49,625 bases of DNA, taken from the NCBI GenBank assembly GCA_031271005.1, contig JAISWT010000046.1:1-49625 (forward strand), given 5' to 3'. A program made the position numbers and the translations under genes. Origin of the DNA: Prevotellaceae bacterium (GTDB lineage: Bacteria > Bacteroidota > Bacteroidia > Bacteroidales > Paludibacteraceae). How positions within the stretch are numbered: position 1 is the first letter of the stretch; each line of letters opens with the position of its first letter. Below the pieces are notes generated by a model. That model made no database searches. It saw nothing but the letters and a program-made list of their open reading frames with translations, and had not been told where the DNA came from. Shown piece by piece: positions 6,667 to 15,960 of this stretch.

Positions 6667-7758
6667 TTACAGTTTAAACCAGGGTGCTACAGGGCGTTTT
6701 GCTGTATCATTAAAAACAAAATTCATTACAGCCTCAAAATACTCTGCCGCCGCTTTGCCTGAGATATTTTGTAAAGCCCAATTCTGTATTTCCCTGCGTT
6801 TTTCAACTGAATACGGTAATTCTTTTAAAAAATCGAACAAATTTTTTTCTAAGTTGTTTTCTTTTACGGAAAATACTCTTCCACGCCCATCTTTGATCAG
6901 CACCGACGAACCGCAATTTTCACTTGCAATAGCAGGCGTACCGCACATTAAGGCTTCATTAACTACTGCACCCCAACCGTCAAAAATGCTTGGTAAAATC
7001 AACAAATCAGATTTAAAAAGATATTCGTGGATTTGATTATTTGGCACAGAGCCAATGTAATTTATTTTGTCAGTTGATTTTATTTTTTCACACAATTCGT
7101 TTCTCAAATATCCTGTTCCTATGATATTTAATACAAATTGCTTTTTGTAATTAAGTTTCAAACAAACATCAATCAACGTAAGAATGTTTTTGCGGACATC
7201 AATGCTCCCTATAAATAAGATGTTTAGTATTGCATTTGTACTATATTGTATTGTATTGTATCGTGGTGTTTCGGTAAAATATCCCCAGTCAAATATATTC
7301 TTTTTTGGGAAACCTGTTTTTTCAAAGCACCAACGACCACGATTTCCTATTGCCAAAATAAAATCAATGCGATTACCATATCTTGAATTAAGAAGAACAT
7401 ATTTCAGAAAACGCAATTTGCCTTTCCATCCTGTCCAATTAAACGGTTCTGAGTAAATACCTGTTTTCAACTTGTTTTTAACAGCAATTTTGAACGCCTT
7501 ATATACCAAAGAAAAAGCGTCAATTCCTGCAAAGAAATGAATTGCCTCTTTTTGTTGTAGAAATTGGTTTAAGGTTTTATCATCAGGCGCAACCACAATG
7601 TTAGTTTTACCAAAATCGGGTTTATGCCAACCCTGTTTTTGACGGTTGGAATCGGATTCGCTTTGCACAACGAGTGTAACATCGTGTCGCTCGGCTAAAC
7701 TGCGCGTTAAAGCCGACTGGTGAATAGATAATATGTTTTGATAGAAAATGAATTTCAT
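6667..7758 (-). CDS. GT4 family glycosyltransferase
   Basis: The 363-residue protein has a GT-B fold pattern: an N-terminal Rossmann half (MKFIFYQNILSIHQSALTRS) and a C-terminal half with LFIGSIDVRKN, a donor-binding LPSIFDGWGAVVNEAL and GTPAIASENCG. The glutamate in VNEAL is the usual nucleotide-sugar contact of GT4 enzymes. It should transfer a sugar from a nucleotide donor to a growing lipid-linked glycan on the cytoplasmic face. Donor and linkage cannot be read from sequence. Its ATG overlaps the TGA of the preceding glycosyltransferase fragment (ATGA), so it is the last gene of the polysaccharide operon. Confidence 0.88.
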   Translation of the reverse strand: MKFIFYQNILSIHQSALTRSLAERHDVTLVVQSESDSNRQKQGWHKPDFGKTNIVVAPDDKTLNQFLQQKEAIHFFAGIDAFSLVYKAFKIAVKNKLKTGIYSEPFNWTGWKGKLRFLKYVLLNSRYGNRIDFILAIGNRGRWCFEKTGFPKKNIFDWGYFTETPRYNTIQYSTNAILNILFIGSIDVRKNILTLIDVCLKLNYKKQFVLNIIGTGYLRNELCEKIKSTDKINYIGSVPNNQIHEYLFKSDLLILPSIFDGWGAVVNEALMCGTPAIASENCGSSVLIKDGRGRVFSVKENNLEKNLFDFLKELPYSVEKRREIQNWALQNISGKAAAEYFEAVMNFVFNDTAKRPVAPWFKL

Positions 7759-8189
7759 TGTAATATCTGCTGATATAAATGTAAGTGTTGCTTTGTGATA
7801 TTGTTTACTTGATATTTTTTGATATTTTTCAATCCCTTCTCTATTAAATTCTGCCTTAATTTTGCATCGCTGATTATTTCAATATAAGCGTTGCGGATAG
7901 AACTAACATCATAAGGATTTACTAAATAAGCCCCATCTCCTGCAACTTCTTTCATCGGCGAAATACGGCTTGTAACAACAAGTCTTCCTGTTGCCTGCGC
8001 TTCAATTATTGGCATTCCGAAACCTTCGTGTGTAGAACAAAAATTCACAATGTCACAATTCCGGTATTCTTCTACAATCTGTTTATCCGTGAGGTTTGAG
8101 GCGTTTGAATAATCAATATTATGTTTTTCAAGCAATTGTATGTATTCGTCATTCAATTTGCCAATTATTCCAATGATAAGGCAATTGAA
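7755..8189 (-). pseudogene. GT4 glycosyltransferase, N-terminal half lost
   Basis: The reading frame is open from a TAG at 8190-8192 and translates as FNCLIIGIIGKLNDEYIQ, then SNLTDKQIVEEYRNCDIV, the donor-site motif THEGFGMPIIEAQATG and a normal GT4 C-terminus. Only about 145 of the usual 350-380 residues are present, and no ATG exists before the catalytic motif; the first possible start is TTG at 8156. The acceptor-binding N-terminal domain is missing, so it is unlikely to work alone. Its 5' edge is fused out of frame to the truncated beta-propeller gene, which points to one deletion that removed the end of that gene and the beginning of this one. Confidence 0.75.
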
Positions 8190-9081
8190 CTACTGATTTT
8201 CCTCGCTTACCAAAAATGATTTTTTTTATAAGGTTTTTCCCAACATGTAAAACATTTGTTGGAATTATGCGATACACAAGAGAACTTCTTAATTTTTCCA
8301 CATTTGAACCTGTGCGCCCCCAAATCATAATATGAGAGTCATCCAACCAATCGAAATGGCTTAAGAATCCTGTTCCTAAACACCGCAATTCTTCACCATT
8401 AATTCTAATAGTGCAAAGGCGCGTTGTTTCGCCACCATCGCTTAATTTGCAACGGTGCAAAAAGGCAATTCGTTTTTGGTTTGGGCTTAAAACCAAATGC
8501 GTAATATAATGGTGTTTTCCTGCTTGTGGATTAAATTCAAATTCAGCAATTTCTTTAATGCTTAACAATAACGAATGTTCTTTTGTGTAAATATTATGCT
8601 TTACAATTCCATCTTTGGCAGGTGCATTTTCGTTTTTTGTATTGTCTGTTGCTCCTGCATAACCATACGCACCAAGACGAAAAAGTCGAGCATAATTTAT
8701 TCCGAAAGCCCAACCGTCATTTGTAATAACGTGCGTGGAAAAATCTAACGTGTCAATTAATTTTTTTTTGTCCGTATCATAAATTTTACTTATAACTTTT
8801 TTATTTTCAAAGTCATTTACAATTATATAATTAGTTGTTCCAATCCATTGCTGACGCGCCCCCTGCGGATAATTGAAGGTGTGTGTTGTTCCGAAGGGAA
8901 CAAAGTTATTATCATTATCCACGTAACCCAAACCGTATTCTATATCAGGGTCGGGAGGCGTGGTAATATCATCGACTTCCAAAGCAACAAGTCGGTCGCC
9001 CATTGCATTCCAAGCGCAAATATCGTGAAAACCGAAAAGGTGATGCTTGGGCGGATTCGTTATTCGTTTTATTTCTGTCAT
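8149..9081 (-). CDS. Beta-propeller-like protein of polysaccharide cluster, probably 3'-truncated
   Basis: The 310-residue product has spaced blade-like motifs such as HLVLSPNQKRIAFLHRC and DWLDDSHIMIWGR, resembling WD40-like or TolB-type propellers. No signal peptide or membrane segment is seen, so it should be cytoplasmic. I do not know a reaction for it; related proteins occur among glycosyltransferase genes of surface-polysaccharide loci. The pattern stops after GKRGKSVV. The final residues (QLPYHWNNWQIE) are an out-of-frame reading of the glycosyltransferase fragment that follows, so the last one or two blades are probably lost. Its ATG lies one base past the stop of the upstream glycosyltransferase gene. 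Confidence 0.6.
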   Translation of the reverse strand: MTEIKRITNPPKHHLFGFHDICAWNAMGDRLVALEVDDITTPPDPDIEYGLGYVDNDNNFVPFGTTHTFNYPQGARQQWIGTTNYIIVNDFENKKVISKIYDTDKKKLIDTLDFSTHVITNDGWAFGINYARLFRLGAYGYAGATDNTKNENAPAKDGIVKHNIYTKEHSLLLSIKEIAEFEFNPQAGKHHYITHLVLSPNQKRIAFLHRCKLSDGGETTRLCTIRINGEELRCLGTGFLSHFDWLDDSHIMIWGRTGSNVEKLRSSLVYRIIPTNVLHVGKNLIKKIIFGKRGKSVVQLPYHWNNWQIE

Positions 9082-9082
9082 T

Positions 9083-10192
9083 TCATTGTAAATTATAATT
9101 TTCTTTTATCCAATTTAAAAATTCCGTTGTACGATATTCCCATGAATGTTTTTCAACATTAATATTATATTTTAGCGTTGCAGTATCTATTGCATCATTT
9201 AATACTTCCGCGAATTGCTTCGTGTTGTTTGGTTGATAATAATAACCCTTATCGCCAAAAAGTTCTTTTGCCTCGCCTATTTTGCAGGTAACTGTTGGCT
9301 TTTCAAAAGGCAAATACATAAAAAGTTTGCTCGGGCAGCGGGCTATATCCTGAATTGTATTGTTTATCGGCGACACAAAGGCATCGGCAATGCAGAAATA
9401 AGAAGACAAATCGTTTTCGGCAACATATCCCGGATAATCTACAAATCCATTTAAGTCATTTTCATTAATAAAATTATTAACATAATTTTTATGCTTTTCT
9501 TTGCCCATTAGCAACAATACAAAATCTTTTCTATCGGTTTTTAATAATTCTACGGCTTTAAGTATGTCGCCAAAACCATAATTCAAAGTAAGTGTCCCCA
9601 TATACAAAATTATTTTTTTGCCTGCATATTTTTCTTTAAGCGAGTCAAACAGTGGATTTTGTGCAAACATTATTGCGGGGTTATAGGCATAAGGCGAATA
9701 CAAGACAGGTTTTCTCAATGAATGTTTTTCTATCTTTTGTCTGAAATATTTTTCCAAATACCTGCTTGCACAAATTTGCCCGTCAAACAGTGAAACAGAC
9801 AAATTTTCGAGTAGCATATCCAGATAACGTTTTGCGCCTTTATTATCGGGAATTGCAGAACGAAGTTCCGAATGTTCAACAAAGTATTTTGTTTGTTTTG
9901 TTTTCAAAGGGAAATTCCGAAATGTAAAAGCACAGACGTATACCATATCAGGTTTCCACGCCTTAATGAGTTTGTTTTTTTGCCGGATTTCGCTTATCTG
10001 ATTTCCCTGATTAAAAAACAGAGGCACCGCATTTGGACATTCCAAACGGAAACGTTCCCGATTATTTGCGCAATCCAACGCGGCAATAGCCACTTCGTGG
10101 CTTGCACGGATTAACGGCTCTGCCATTCCTGTGGCGCGTTTCATAGTGGCAATCTGGCAAATATCACCTGTTGTTATAAAGCAGATTTTCAT
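9083..10192 (-). CDS. GT4 family glycosyltransferase
   Basis: The 369-residue protein begins MKICFITTGDICQIATMKR and has a GT-B arrangement. The C-terminal half has ILYMGTLTLNYGFGDIL, LLLMGKEKHKN and the donor-site region FVSPINNTIQDIARCPSKLF, a variant without the common EGFG motif, as in several capsule glycosyltransferases. It should add one sugar to the lipid-linked repeat unit in the cytoplasm. The 5' end overlaps the 3' end of the polymerase gene by 29 bases, which suggests translational coupling. Donor and acceptor are unknown. Confidence 0.85.
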   Translation of the reverse strand: MKICFITTGDICQIATMKRATGMAEPLIRASHEVAIAALDCANNRERFRLECPNAVPLFFNQGNQISEIRQKNKLIKAWKPDMVYVCAFTFRNFPLKTKQTKYFVEHSELRSAIPDNKGAKRYLDMLLENLSVSLFDGQICASRYLEKYFRQKIEKHSLRKPVLYSPYAYNPAIMFAQNPLFDSLKEKYAGKKIILYMGTLTLNYGFGDILKAVELLKTDRKDFVLLLMGKEKHKNYVNNFINENDLNGFVDYPGYVAENDLSSYFCIADAFVSPINNTIQDIARCPSKLFMYLPFEKPTVTCKIGEAKELFGDKGYYYQPNNTKQFAEVLNDAIDTATLKYNINVEKHSWEYRTTEFLNWIKENYNLQ

Positions 10193-11411
10193 TTTTTACT
10201 GAATTTACAATTATCTTTCCACTGTTGATTATATACGAAGCGAGTAAAAAAGCAAAATATGGCGGCATATTAAATCTAAAATGGCTTTGCGGAGAAAACA
10301 GTCCGTTCCATAATAATGCAAAAATAAATGCTACTGTAACATATAAAAAAGCATCGTTTTTGCGAACCGACTTTATACCCTTGCTTATAAAAAAGTAAAA
10401 AATAGCAACCATAAAAACAAACGCCAGTATGCCGTTGTTTGTTCCTGCACCAATAATTACTGAATGGGCAGGAATAACATCTGTATATTCCATTCGCGCT
10501 ACATCTGTATTGCTATTTACAAATTCTAATTGCATACGATGATACTTGCCGGTAGGGTCAGGACTCCACGCGCCGTGTCCAAACAGAGGCGCATCGGCAA
10601 AAGCCATAGCACCGATGAAAGTTTCGCTTCTGCCCATCATTAATGTATTTATGGGATTATACGGATTTTCGGCACGTTTCAGTTGCCATGAATTTCCGGA
10701 AGTTATATTGCCGTTCAGCACGTTTGAAACATAAAGCGCAAAAAATCCGTAACCAATGACTAAACCTATTACAGATGTGCGAATTAACTGTGCGCGTGTA
10801 AATCGGCGGCGGTTGGCAATAATAAAATATACCATAATACCCGTAATAGCGAACATTCCTCCCGACGAGCGTGCGCCAAGTATAACTACAATCAAGCCAA
10901 TAACTGCTGATAAAATTGCAATTTGCCGTTGCCTTATAAAAAGCGAAGCAATAAACAAGCCGCTTGAAATAAACCTTACTACATAAAATTTCAAATAAAT
11001 AGCCCCTTCGCCTGACAACACTTCATCCATAGTGCCTTCATGTTCTGTACCGAAAATGGCAAAACGCGCTATTACTCCTATAAATATCCACAAAATTATT
11101 TTTCGGTCTTTAATAAAATAGCGAAACAGAAACATAAAATGCAGGTATGACATTACTGTAACAGCAATGCCTTTCAGTGAATTTGCTATACCAGACCCTA
11201 CAAATATCTCGGATAGTATTTGTGCCGCTAACAAACCAATATATAAATATGATATTTTTTTTAATAGCGGATACTGTACAAAAAGTTTCGGTTTAATAAA
11301 AAACGGCGAGGCGATAACAAGAAAAATCTCGCTTACAGATATAGTGCCTACCAAGTTCAGCGTAACGCCAAACCCAATTTGAAACAATATTAGGAAAAGT
11401 TTTAACAGCAT
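10164..11411 (-). CDS. wzy: O-antigen/capsule polymerase, Wzy/WaaL family
   Basis: The 415-residue protein is almost entirely hydrophobic with about 10-12 predicted membrane spans and a large periplasmic loop after the motif GARSSGGMFAITG. The later segment GHGAWSPDP...IPAHSVIIGAGTNNGILAF (shown in parts) is typical of the O-antigen ligase/polymerase superfamily, where an H-S-x-G/N-type loop is functional. As the only such gene between glycosyltransferases and a flippase, a repeat-unit polymerase role is the best inference; ligase cannot be excluded. ATG 11411 is chosen over TTG 11423; it starts one base beyond the stop of the upstream glycosyltransferase. Confidence 0.8.
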   Translation of the reverse strand: MLLKLFLILFQIGFGVTLNLVGTISVSEIFLVIASPFFIKPKLFVQYPLLKKISYLYIGLLAAQILSEIFVGSGIANSLKGIAVTVMSYLHFMFLFRYFIKDRKIILWIFIGVIARFAIFGTEHEGTMDEVLSGEGAIYLKFYVVRFISSGLFIASLFIRQRQIAILSAVIGLIVVILGARSSGGMFAITGIMVYFIIANRRRFTRAQLIRTSVIGLVIGYGFFALYVSNVLNGNITSGNSWQLKRAENPYNPINTLMMGRSETFIGAMAFADAPLFGHGAWSPDPTGKYHRMQLEFVNSNTDVARMEYTDVIPAHSVIIGAGTNNGILAFVFMVAIFYFFISKGIKSVRKNDAFLYVTVAFIFALLWNGLFSPQSHFRFNMPPYFAFLLASYIINSGKIIVNSVKNENLLYNNR

Positions 11412-11412
11412 T

Positions 11413-12624
11413 TTATTTTTCAAGCATTGATTTGTAAATTTTTACGGTGTTTTCAGCATACTGTTCCCAAGTGTAATTTTCGGAAATGGTTTTTGCCGCA
11501 TTTTTGCCAAGTTTTTCGCGCAGGGTTTTATCTTTTTGCAGTGTTACGATTGCTTCCACTATCGCATTTTCGTCTTTTGACGGAATTACGATTCCATTTT
11601 CGCCATTATTTATTGGCAAACCGCTTTCTGCTGTTACAACGACAGGTAAACCCGCCGCCATCGCTTCCATACCCGAAGAAGCACAACCCTCGCATAGCGA
11701 AGGAAACAGATAAGCGTCCGATTCTGCCAAGTATGTCTTCAAATTATCCTGCAAAATATATCCTGTAAATGTGATATTTTTAGGGCGGTATTTTTCTATC
11801 AAATCTTTTGCGCTTCCATAAGAACCGACAACTGTCATTTCATAATCAAAGTTTAAAGCGTCTAACTTTTGTAACGCTTTGAGCAGGTATTCGCCGCCTT
11901 TGCGAAAGCCAAACCCGCCTGTAAAAAGTATTTTTACGGTTTTATCAATTTCATAATTCTTTTTCAAAGAAAAAAAATCCTGCCTCACGCCGAGATACAC
12001 AATTTGAATTTTGTCGGCAGGATAGCCCGTTTCTATAAATGTGTTGCGAACAAAACCTGAATTTACCTGCAAACAATCCGCCTGCTCACAGTCAGTAATA
12101 ACACCCTGCCAAAATGCGCTGTCCAATCCCAAATCGAATGCCGCGCCGTTTTTCACATATTCTTCGCGAAGTTGTTTATCCATAAAAGCAGGATGCGCTA
12201 TGCTGTGGTCAACTACCACTTTCATTCCGTGTTTTTTAGCATAAGGAATTGCTGAAAACCCCGAACCGCTGCGAACGTGGAATATATCCGCGTTTTTTAT
12301 GTATCTTTTTGACAGATAACCGAACAATTTACCGTTTTGAACGCTTGCGTTTTTATGCAGAAAGTAACGGCAAAACCAGTGATAAAATTCGGGCAAAGCA
12401 ACAGAATGATTTCTGCCGTCAAGACAGTTGGGCGTGCGTTTCTTTAAGGCTTTTGATAAATCGCGCCCTATGATTTTGCTTATAATCGGAAAAATCCATT
12501 TGTTCCACCACTTTGGTATCCACGCCTGAATCACCTGAATATTAACCAACGGCGCAAGAAACTCCGCGCTTTTTATCAAGTGCAAAGGTCCGTTGGTAGA
12601 AAGAATAACTTTAATTTTGTTCAT
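11413..12624 (-). CDS. GT4 family glycosyltransferase
   Basis: The 403-residue protein has an N-terminal Rossmann domain with ADIFHVRSGSGFSAIPYAKK and a C-terminal domain with ILFTGGFGFRKGGEYLL, FTGYILQDNLKTYLAESD and the donor-site motif LCEGCASSGMEAMAAGLPVV, ending in a regular GT4 C-terminal helix. It should act on the lipid-linked oligosaccharide at the inner face of the membrane. It is placed between the acyltransferase and polymerase genes of the operon. The sugar specificity is not readable. Confidence 0.88.
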   Translation of the reverse strand: MNKIKVILSTNGPLHLIKSAEFLAPLVNIQVIQAWIPKWWNKWIFPIISKIIGRDLSKALKKRTPNCLDGRNHSVALPEFYHWFCRYFLHKNASVQNGKLFGYLSKRYIKNADIFHVRSGSGFSAIPYAKKHGMKVVVDHSIAHPAFMDKQLREEYVKNGAAFDLGLDSAFWQGVITDCEQADCLQVNSGFVRNTFIETGYPADKIQIVYLGVRQDFFSLKKNYEIDKTVKILFTGGFGFRKGGEYLLKALQKLDALNFDYEMTVVGSYGSAKDLIEKYRPKNITFTGYILQDNLKTYLAESDAYLFPSLCEGCASSGMEAMAAGLPVVVTAESGLPINNGENGIVIPSKDENAIVEAIVTLQKDKTLREKLGKNAAKTISENYTWEQYAENTVKIYKSMLEK

Positions 12625-12690
12625 AGAAAATTTATTTTAGTCGGAAAATCATATTTTCCATAAATGTTATGACCTATTTGCAATCAAATT

Positions 12691-13182
12691 TTATTCATTT
12701 ATTATTTCTCTTTTTTTTAATACTTTTGCAGGATTTCCTACTGCTACGGACATAGGCGGTATGTCTTTTGTTACCACGCTACCCGCGCCAATTACACTTC
12801 CTTTGCCAATAGTAACTCCCGGTAGAACTGTTACATTATAACCCAACCAGCAACCGTCCCCTATTATAACTGGCTTTGCAATTACAGATTGTCGCATCAA
12901 CGGTCTGCTTACATCATGTCCTAAGGAAGTTATGCAACAATGTGCGGCAATCAACACGTCCGAACCGATTGTTACCCCGCCACTTCCCCAAATATGCACA
13001 TAATGCCCTATCGCTGTATTATTGCCTATACTTATATTTTCACGTCCTTGGATTGTTAAAGGGAAACACAAACTTATATTTTTACCCTTCTCTTTAACGT
13101 TGATTAACAAAAAATATCTTCTTAATCTACCTATGTATATATCTAAAAAAGTGTGGATTTTTCGGAAAATAATTCTAATCAT
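12691..13182 (-). CDS. Hexapeptide-repeat acyltransferase (DapH/WcaF-like)
   Basis: The 163-residue protein carries a left-handed beta-helix of hexapeptide repeats (SIGNNTAIGHYVHIWG, VTIGSDVLIAAHC, VTIGKGSVIGAGSVV) and closes with MSVAVGNPAKVLKKRE. The conserved histidine in ITSLGHDV is the expected catalytic base. Such enzymes use acetyl-CoA or another acyl donor to O-acetylate sugars as trimers. The preceding acyltransferase gene overlaps it by ATGA (13179-13182). It probably decorates the repeat unit made by this cluster. Confidence 0.85.
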   Translation of the reverse strand: MIRIIFRKIHTFLDIYIGRLRRYFLLINVKEKGKNISLCFPLTIQGRENISIGNNTAIGHYVHIWGSGGVTIGSDVLIAAHCCITSLGHDVSRPLMRQSVIAKPVIIGDGCWLGYNVTVLPGVTIGKGSVIGAGSVVTKDIPPMSVAVGNPAKVLKKREIINE

Positions 13183-13856
13183 AATTTAAATTTTTTAATA
13201 AAATTTTCTATATATTCAAACATTTCCCAATTCTCTTTTATCCAGTTCCAATCTTTGTTCCACCACTGGAATTTTAGCAGAAAAGCGATTTGTTCCTCCG
13301 TAAAACGACATTTCACCTTTTGGGAAGGTATGCCAAGATTGATAGAATACGGCTCAACATCTTTTGTAACTATTGCACCCGCGCCAATTATTGCACCATC
13401 GCCAATGGTTATTCCATCCATCAACAAAACATTATCGCCTATCCAAACGTCATTACCGATTTCTACTAAATACCCCCCCCCGTTAACATATTTTAACTCT
13501 TGATACTTTTGTTTGTTACAAAAAGTGAACCACCCTGATCTTTTCTCCGAAAAAAAAGCGGGATGAGTGGAAACAAAAACCGAACTTGGATGTCTGCCCG
13601 TAGCGTTGTGAATAAAACTGCCGATAGAGCAAAAACGCCCGATTTTTACGCCCGAAAATTCTACATTCTTACCAATATAACTCCCGTTGCCCAACGAACA
13701 GTTTTTTATTGCTGTATTTTCTCCAATAGAATTGTATCCTTCAAAAATGCAAGATTTATCTATCTTTGAATGAGTTAAAAACTGGCACTTCTCTGTATTT
13801 TTAATTTTCAAAAAATAGTTCAGCAAACTGTGATAAAATGACTTTAATGAATACAT
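13179..13856 (-). CDS. CatB-related O-acetyltransferase with G9 tract
   Basis: The 225-residue protein has hexapeptide repeats (SIGENTAIKNC, YIGKNVEFSGVKIGRF), the XAT-class insertion with STHPAFFSEK containing the catalytic-type histidine, and a C-terminal coil set (ITIGDGAIIGAGAIV, then a helical tail). It resembles xenobiotic/CatB-type acetyltransferases used for O-acetylation of surface glycans. Three consecutive glycine codons are all GGG, which gives a run of nine G on the coding strand (13473-13481) in mid-gene. Slippage there would shift the frame and remove the second half of the beta-helix, so on/off variation is possible. The frame is open in this sequence. Confidence 0.85.
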   Translation of the reverse strand: MYSLKSFYHSLLNYFLKIKNTEKCQFLTHSKIDKSCIFEGYNSIGENTAIKNCSLGNGSYIGKNVEFSGVKIGRFCSIGSFIHNATGRHPSSVFVSTHPAFFSEKRSGWFTFCNKQKYQELKYVNGGGYLVEIGNDVWIGDNVLLMDGITIGDGAIIGAGAIVTKDVEPYSINLGIPSQKVKCRFTEEQIAFLLKFQWWNKDWNWIKENWEMFEYIENFIKKFKL

Positions 13857-13867
13857 ATAATATAATT

Positions 13868-15184
13868 TTATTTTTTCACATTAAAAAGATCAAATATTTT
13901 TACACCCATCAACCTGCAACTTGCGGGCAAAATATATATCATCATCAAAACCTCGAAAATAAAACTGCCGATAGCCGCGCCGGTTAATCCCCAGATTTTT
14001 GCGCAAAGGTACGAAAAAAATATTGCAATAACAGCAGAAATTACGCCTGAAACGGCTAATTGATAGGGTTTGTTCAGTGCGCCAAACACTGTGCCCGCCG
14101 TCCACCATAGTGCATTGACCAATATGCCCGACAAAAATACATACCACATTGCCTGCGGCGGAATCAGCGCTTTATGTGTCCACCAATTATATAACGGCAA
14201 ACCAAACAATGCCAAAAACACAAAACCAAGTAATGAAAGCACAAAGGTGGTACGAATGGAATAAATAAAAATCTTTTGTGCTTTCGGCAGGTTTCCTGCT
14301 CCCATCTCGTACTGCAATTCGGGGCGTATGCTGCCATTGACTACGCTGTAAATCTGATTGACCGACCGCGTTAATGTACGAACTGTATTAAATACCGCAA
14401 CAGCAACCGGTCCCAAAGTCAAACGAACTACAAATGTTGTTCCCTGAAACAGAATGGTTTGCCATACAGGCGACATCAAATAGCCAAATCCTTTTGAAAA
14501 AATATCTTTTGCAATGGTTTTATCATATTTGCCTTTTATTTCTCGGTATAGACCTAAAATATGCAAAGAATTTATCCAGTAAAACACATTAAAACCGATA
14601 GATACAATAAACTGCCACAGCGCATAAACAACAATATTACCTCCAAACCACAACACCACTGCGCCAGCGGCTAAATGTAGCGCGCTGCCAACAGTCCCCA
14701 GATTGATACCCAAAGCCGCCCTGCGTGCCGCCACATAATTTGCGCAAAATAACTGGCTGTAAAATCCAATTAAACGGGCGGCAATCATAAACGGAAGCAC
14801 TTTTATGGCATCGCTGGCAGGAATGAGAGATTTATCGAACCATCCAAAATAACTGCCAAGCAGCATTACTCCCACACTTAACAAAACCCCCAATACCACT
14901 GCATAAGAAATAATAGAAAATCCTGTTTTTGAGATATTGGCAGCCCCCTGCTTGTCGCCACTTGCGTATTTCAGCACAAAACTGTTTGCCGCTGCTGACC
15001 CAAAACCCAAATCGGAAAAAGCCAGTACGCTTGGAATAATTGTTAAAGTAAGCCATTCGCCATAATATGCTGCGCCCCACGCAGTAATAAAGAACGGAAC
15101 AAGCAACAACTGCTCCAAAATGCGAACTCCCTTTTGAAGTATATTTGCAATGCTGTTGTTTAATATGTTTTTTTTGCTGGACAC
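13868..15184 (-). CDS. wzx: Wzx-type polysaccharide flippase
   Basis: The 438-residue protein has about 12 predicted membrane spans and the N-terminal pattern of the MOP exporter superfamily (ILEQLLLVPFFITAWGAAYYGEWL). It should flip undecaprenyl-linked repeat units to the periplasm for the Wzy-like polymerase. The start is GTG at 15184, which shares its first base with the TAG stop of the LicD-type gene, so translation is probably coupled. It is unrelated in sequence to the three wzx 5' fragments at 16346-19107, which belong to a different flippase subfamily. Confidence 0.88.
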   Translation of the reverse strand: MSSKKNILNNSIANILQKGVRILEQLLLVPFFITAWGAAYYGEWLTLTIIPSVLAFSDLGFGSAAANSFVLKYASGDKQGAANISKTGFSIISYAVVLGVLLSVGVMLLGSYFGWFDKSLIPASDAIKVLPFMIAARLIGFYSQLFCANYVAARRAALGINLGTVGSALHLAAGAVVLWFGGNIVVYALWQFIVSIGFNVFYWINSLHILGLYREIKGKYDKTIAKDIFSKGFGYLMSPVWQTILFQGTTFVVRLTLGPVAVAVFNTVRTLTRSVNQIYSVVNGSIRPELQYEMGAGNLPKAQKIFIYSIRTTFVLSLLGFVFLALFGLPLYNWWTHKALIPPQAMWYVFLSGILVNALWWTAGTVFGALNKPYQLAVSGVISAVIAIFFSYLCAKIWGLTGAAIGSFIFEVLMMIYILPASCRLMGVKIFDLFNVKK

Positions 15185-15900
15185 TATTGTATCTTATTGT
15201 ATTTATCAATCAAAGAACAAAAAATATTGTAATCAGTAATCTCTTCTTGTTCATAATATTTTTCTCCTAAAAATCCTTTTGGTTTTTGTTTCCAGTCATC
15301 AAATTTTTGTATTGGTGTTTTCCAAGTTTCACCATAACGCCATTCTAAATGCTCCTCTGGATTTTCCAATATATTCACTTCAAAATTTGTTATTGAATAA
15401 CGAATTAACGGTTTTAATGGATATTTTAATTCACATTGACAATATAATTGCCTTATGAATCCATCTTTGATTGAAGGAAGAAAAAAATCTATTGAAATTT
15501 CTCTATATCTAACTCTAAACTCTATAAACCTATTATTGTCAGCAAGATGAGCCAAATCAAATGCAAAACCATTATTTAACAATCCCTTTGCGAATGCCAA
15601 AATAGAATTTTGTGTTGGAAGTATTGAAAAGTCAATATCATCATCATATTTTATGAAGTTACCGTCTCTAATAAATCCTAATAAAGTTCCATAATCAACA
15701 TAATATGGAATATTATGCTCGTTTGCAATTTTATCAACTAATTTTAAAACATCCAATCCATATTTTTTTATCAATATTTGCCTGTAATTAAGTTTTTTAC
15801 TTAATTTAAACATTACTGGATAAATTGTTTTTTTAAGAGTAATATTATTTTTTATAATATATTTACCTTTCTTTATTAAATTCTCTACTGTTATTTCCAT
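15184..15900 (-). CDS. LicD-family phosphotransferase/nucleotidyltransferase
   Basis: The 238-residue protein has the family signature YYVDYGTLLGFIRDG followed by FIKYDDDIDFSIL (residues about 65-93), where the aspartates bind metal, and later FRVRYREISIDFFLP. LicD and fukutin-type proteins transfer phosphocholine, phosphoethanolamine or a sugar phosphate onto glycans. Here it heads the intact part of the polysaccharide operon and would add a phospho-substituent to the repeat unit. The substituent is unknown, and no choline-uptake or CDP-choline gene is visible nearby. Confidence 0.85.
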   Translation of the reverse strand: MEITVENLIKKGKYIIKNNITLKKTIYPVMFKLSKKLNYRQILIKKYGLDVLKLVDKIANEHNIPYYVDYGTLLGFIRDGNFIKYDDDIDFSILPTQNSILAFAKGLLNNGFAFDLAHLADNNRFIEFRVRYREISIDFFLPSIKDGFIRQLYCQCELKYPLKPLIRYSITNFEVNILENPEEHLEWRYGETWKTPIQKFDDWKQKPKGFLGEKYYEQEEITDYNIFCSLIDKYNKIQ

Positions 15901-15960
15901 TTTTTTTACTATATATTTGTTGATATTTATTGTTACTTATTTAATATTTGCAAGTTTTTT

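Noticed and set aside
8154..8156. TTG start for an independent small glycosyltransferase
   Set aside because: The glycosyltransferase frame and its similarity continue upstream to about 8189, so the short open frame is an arbitrary start inside a truncated gene.
12643..12659. GGAAAATCATATTTTCC hairpin as a terminator within the glycan operon
   Set aside because: The 7-bp AT-rich stem with a 3-base loop and no T run is too weak to call.
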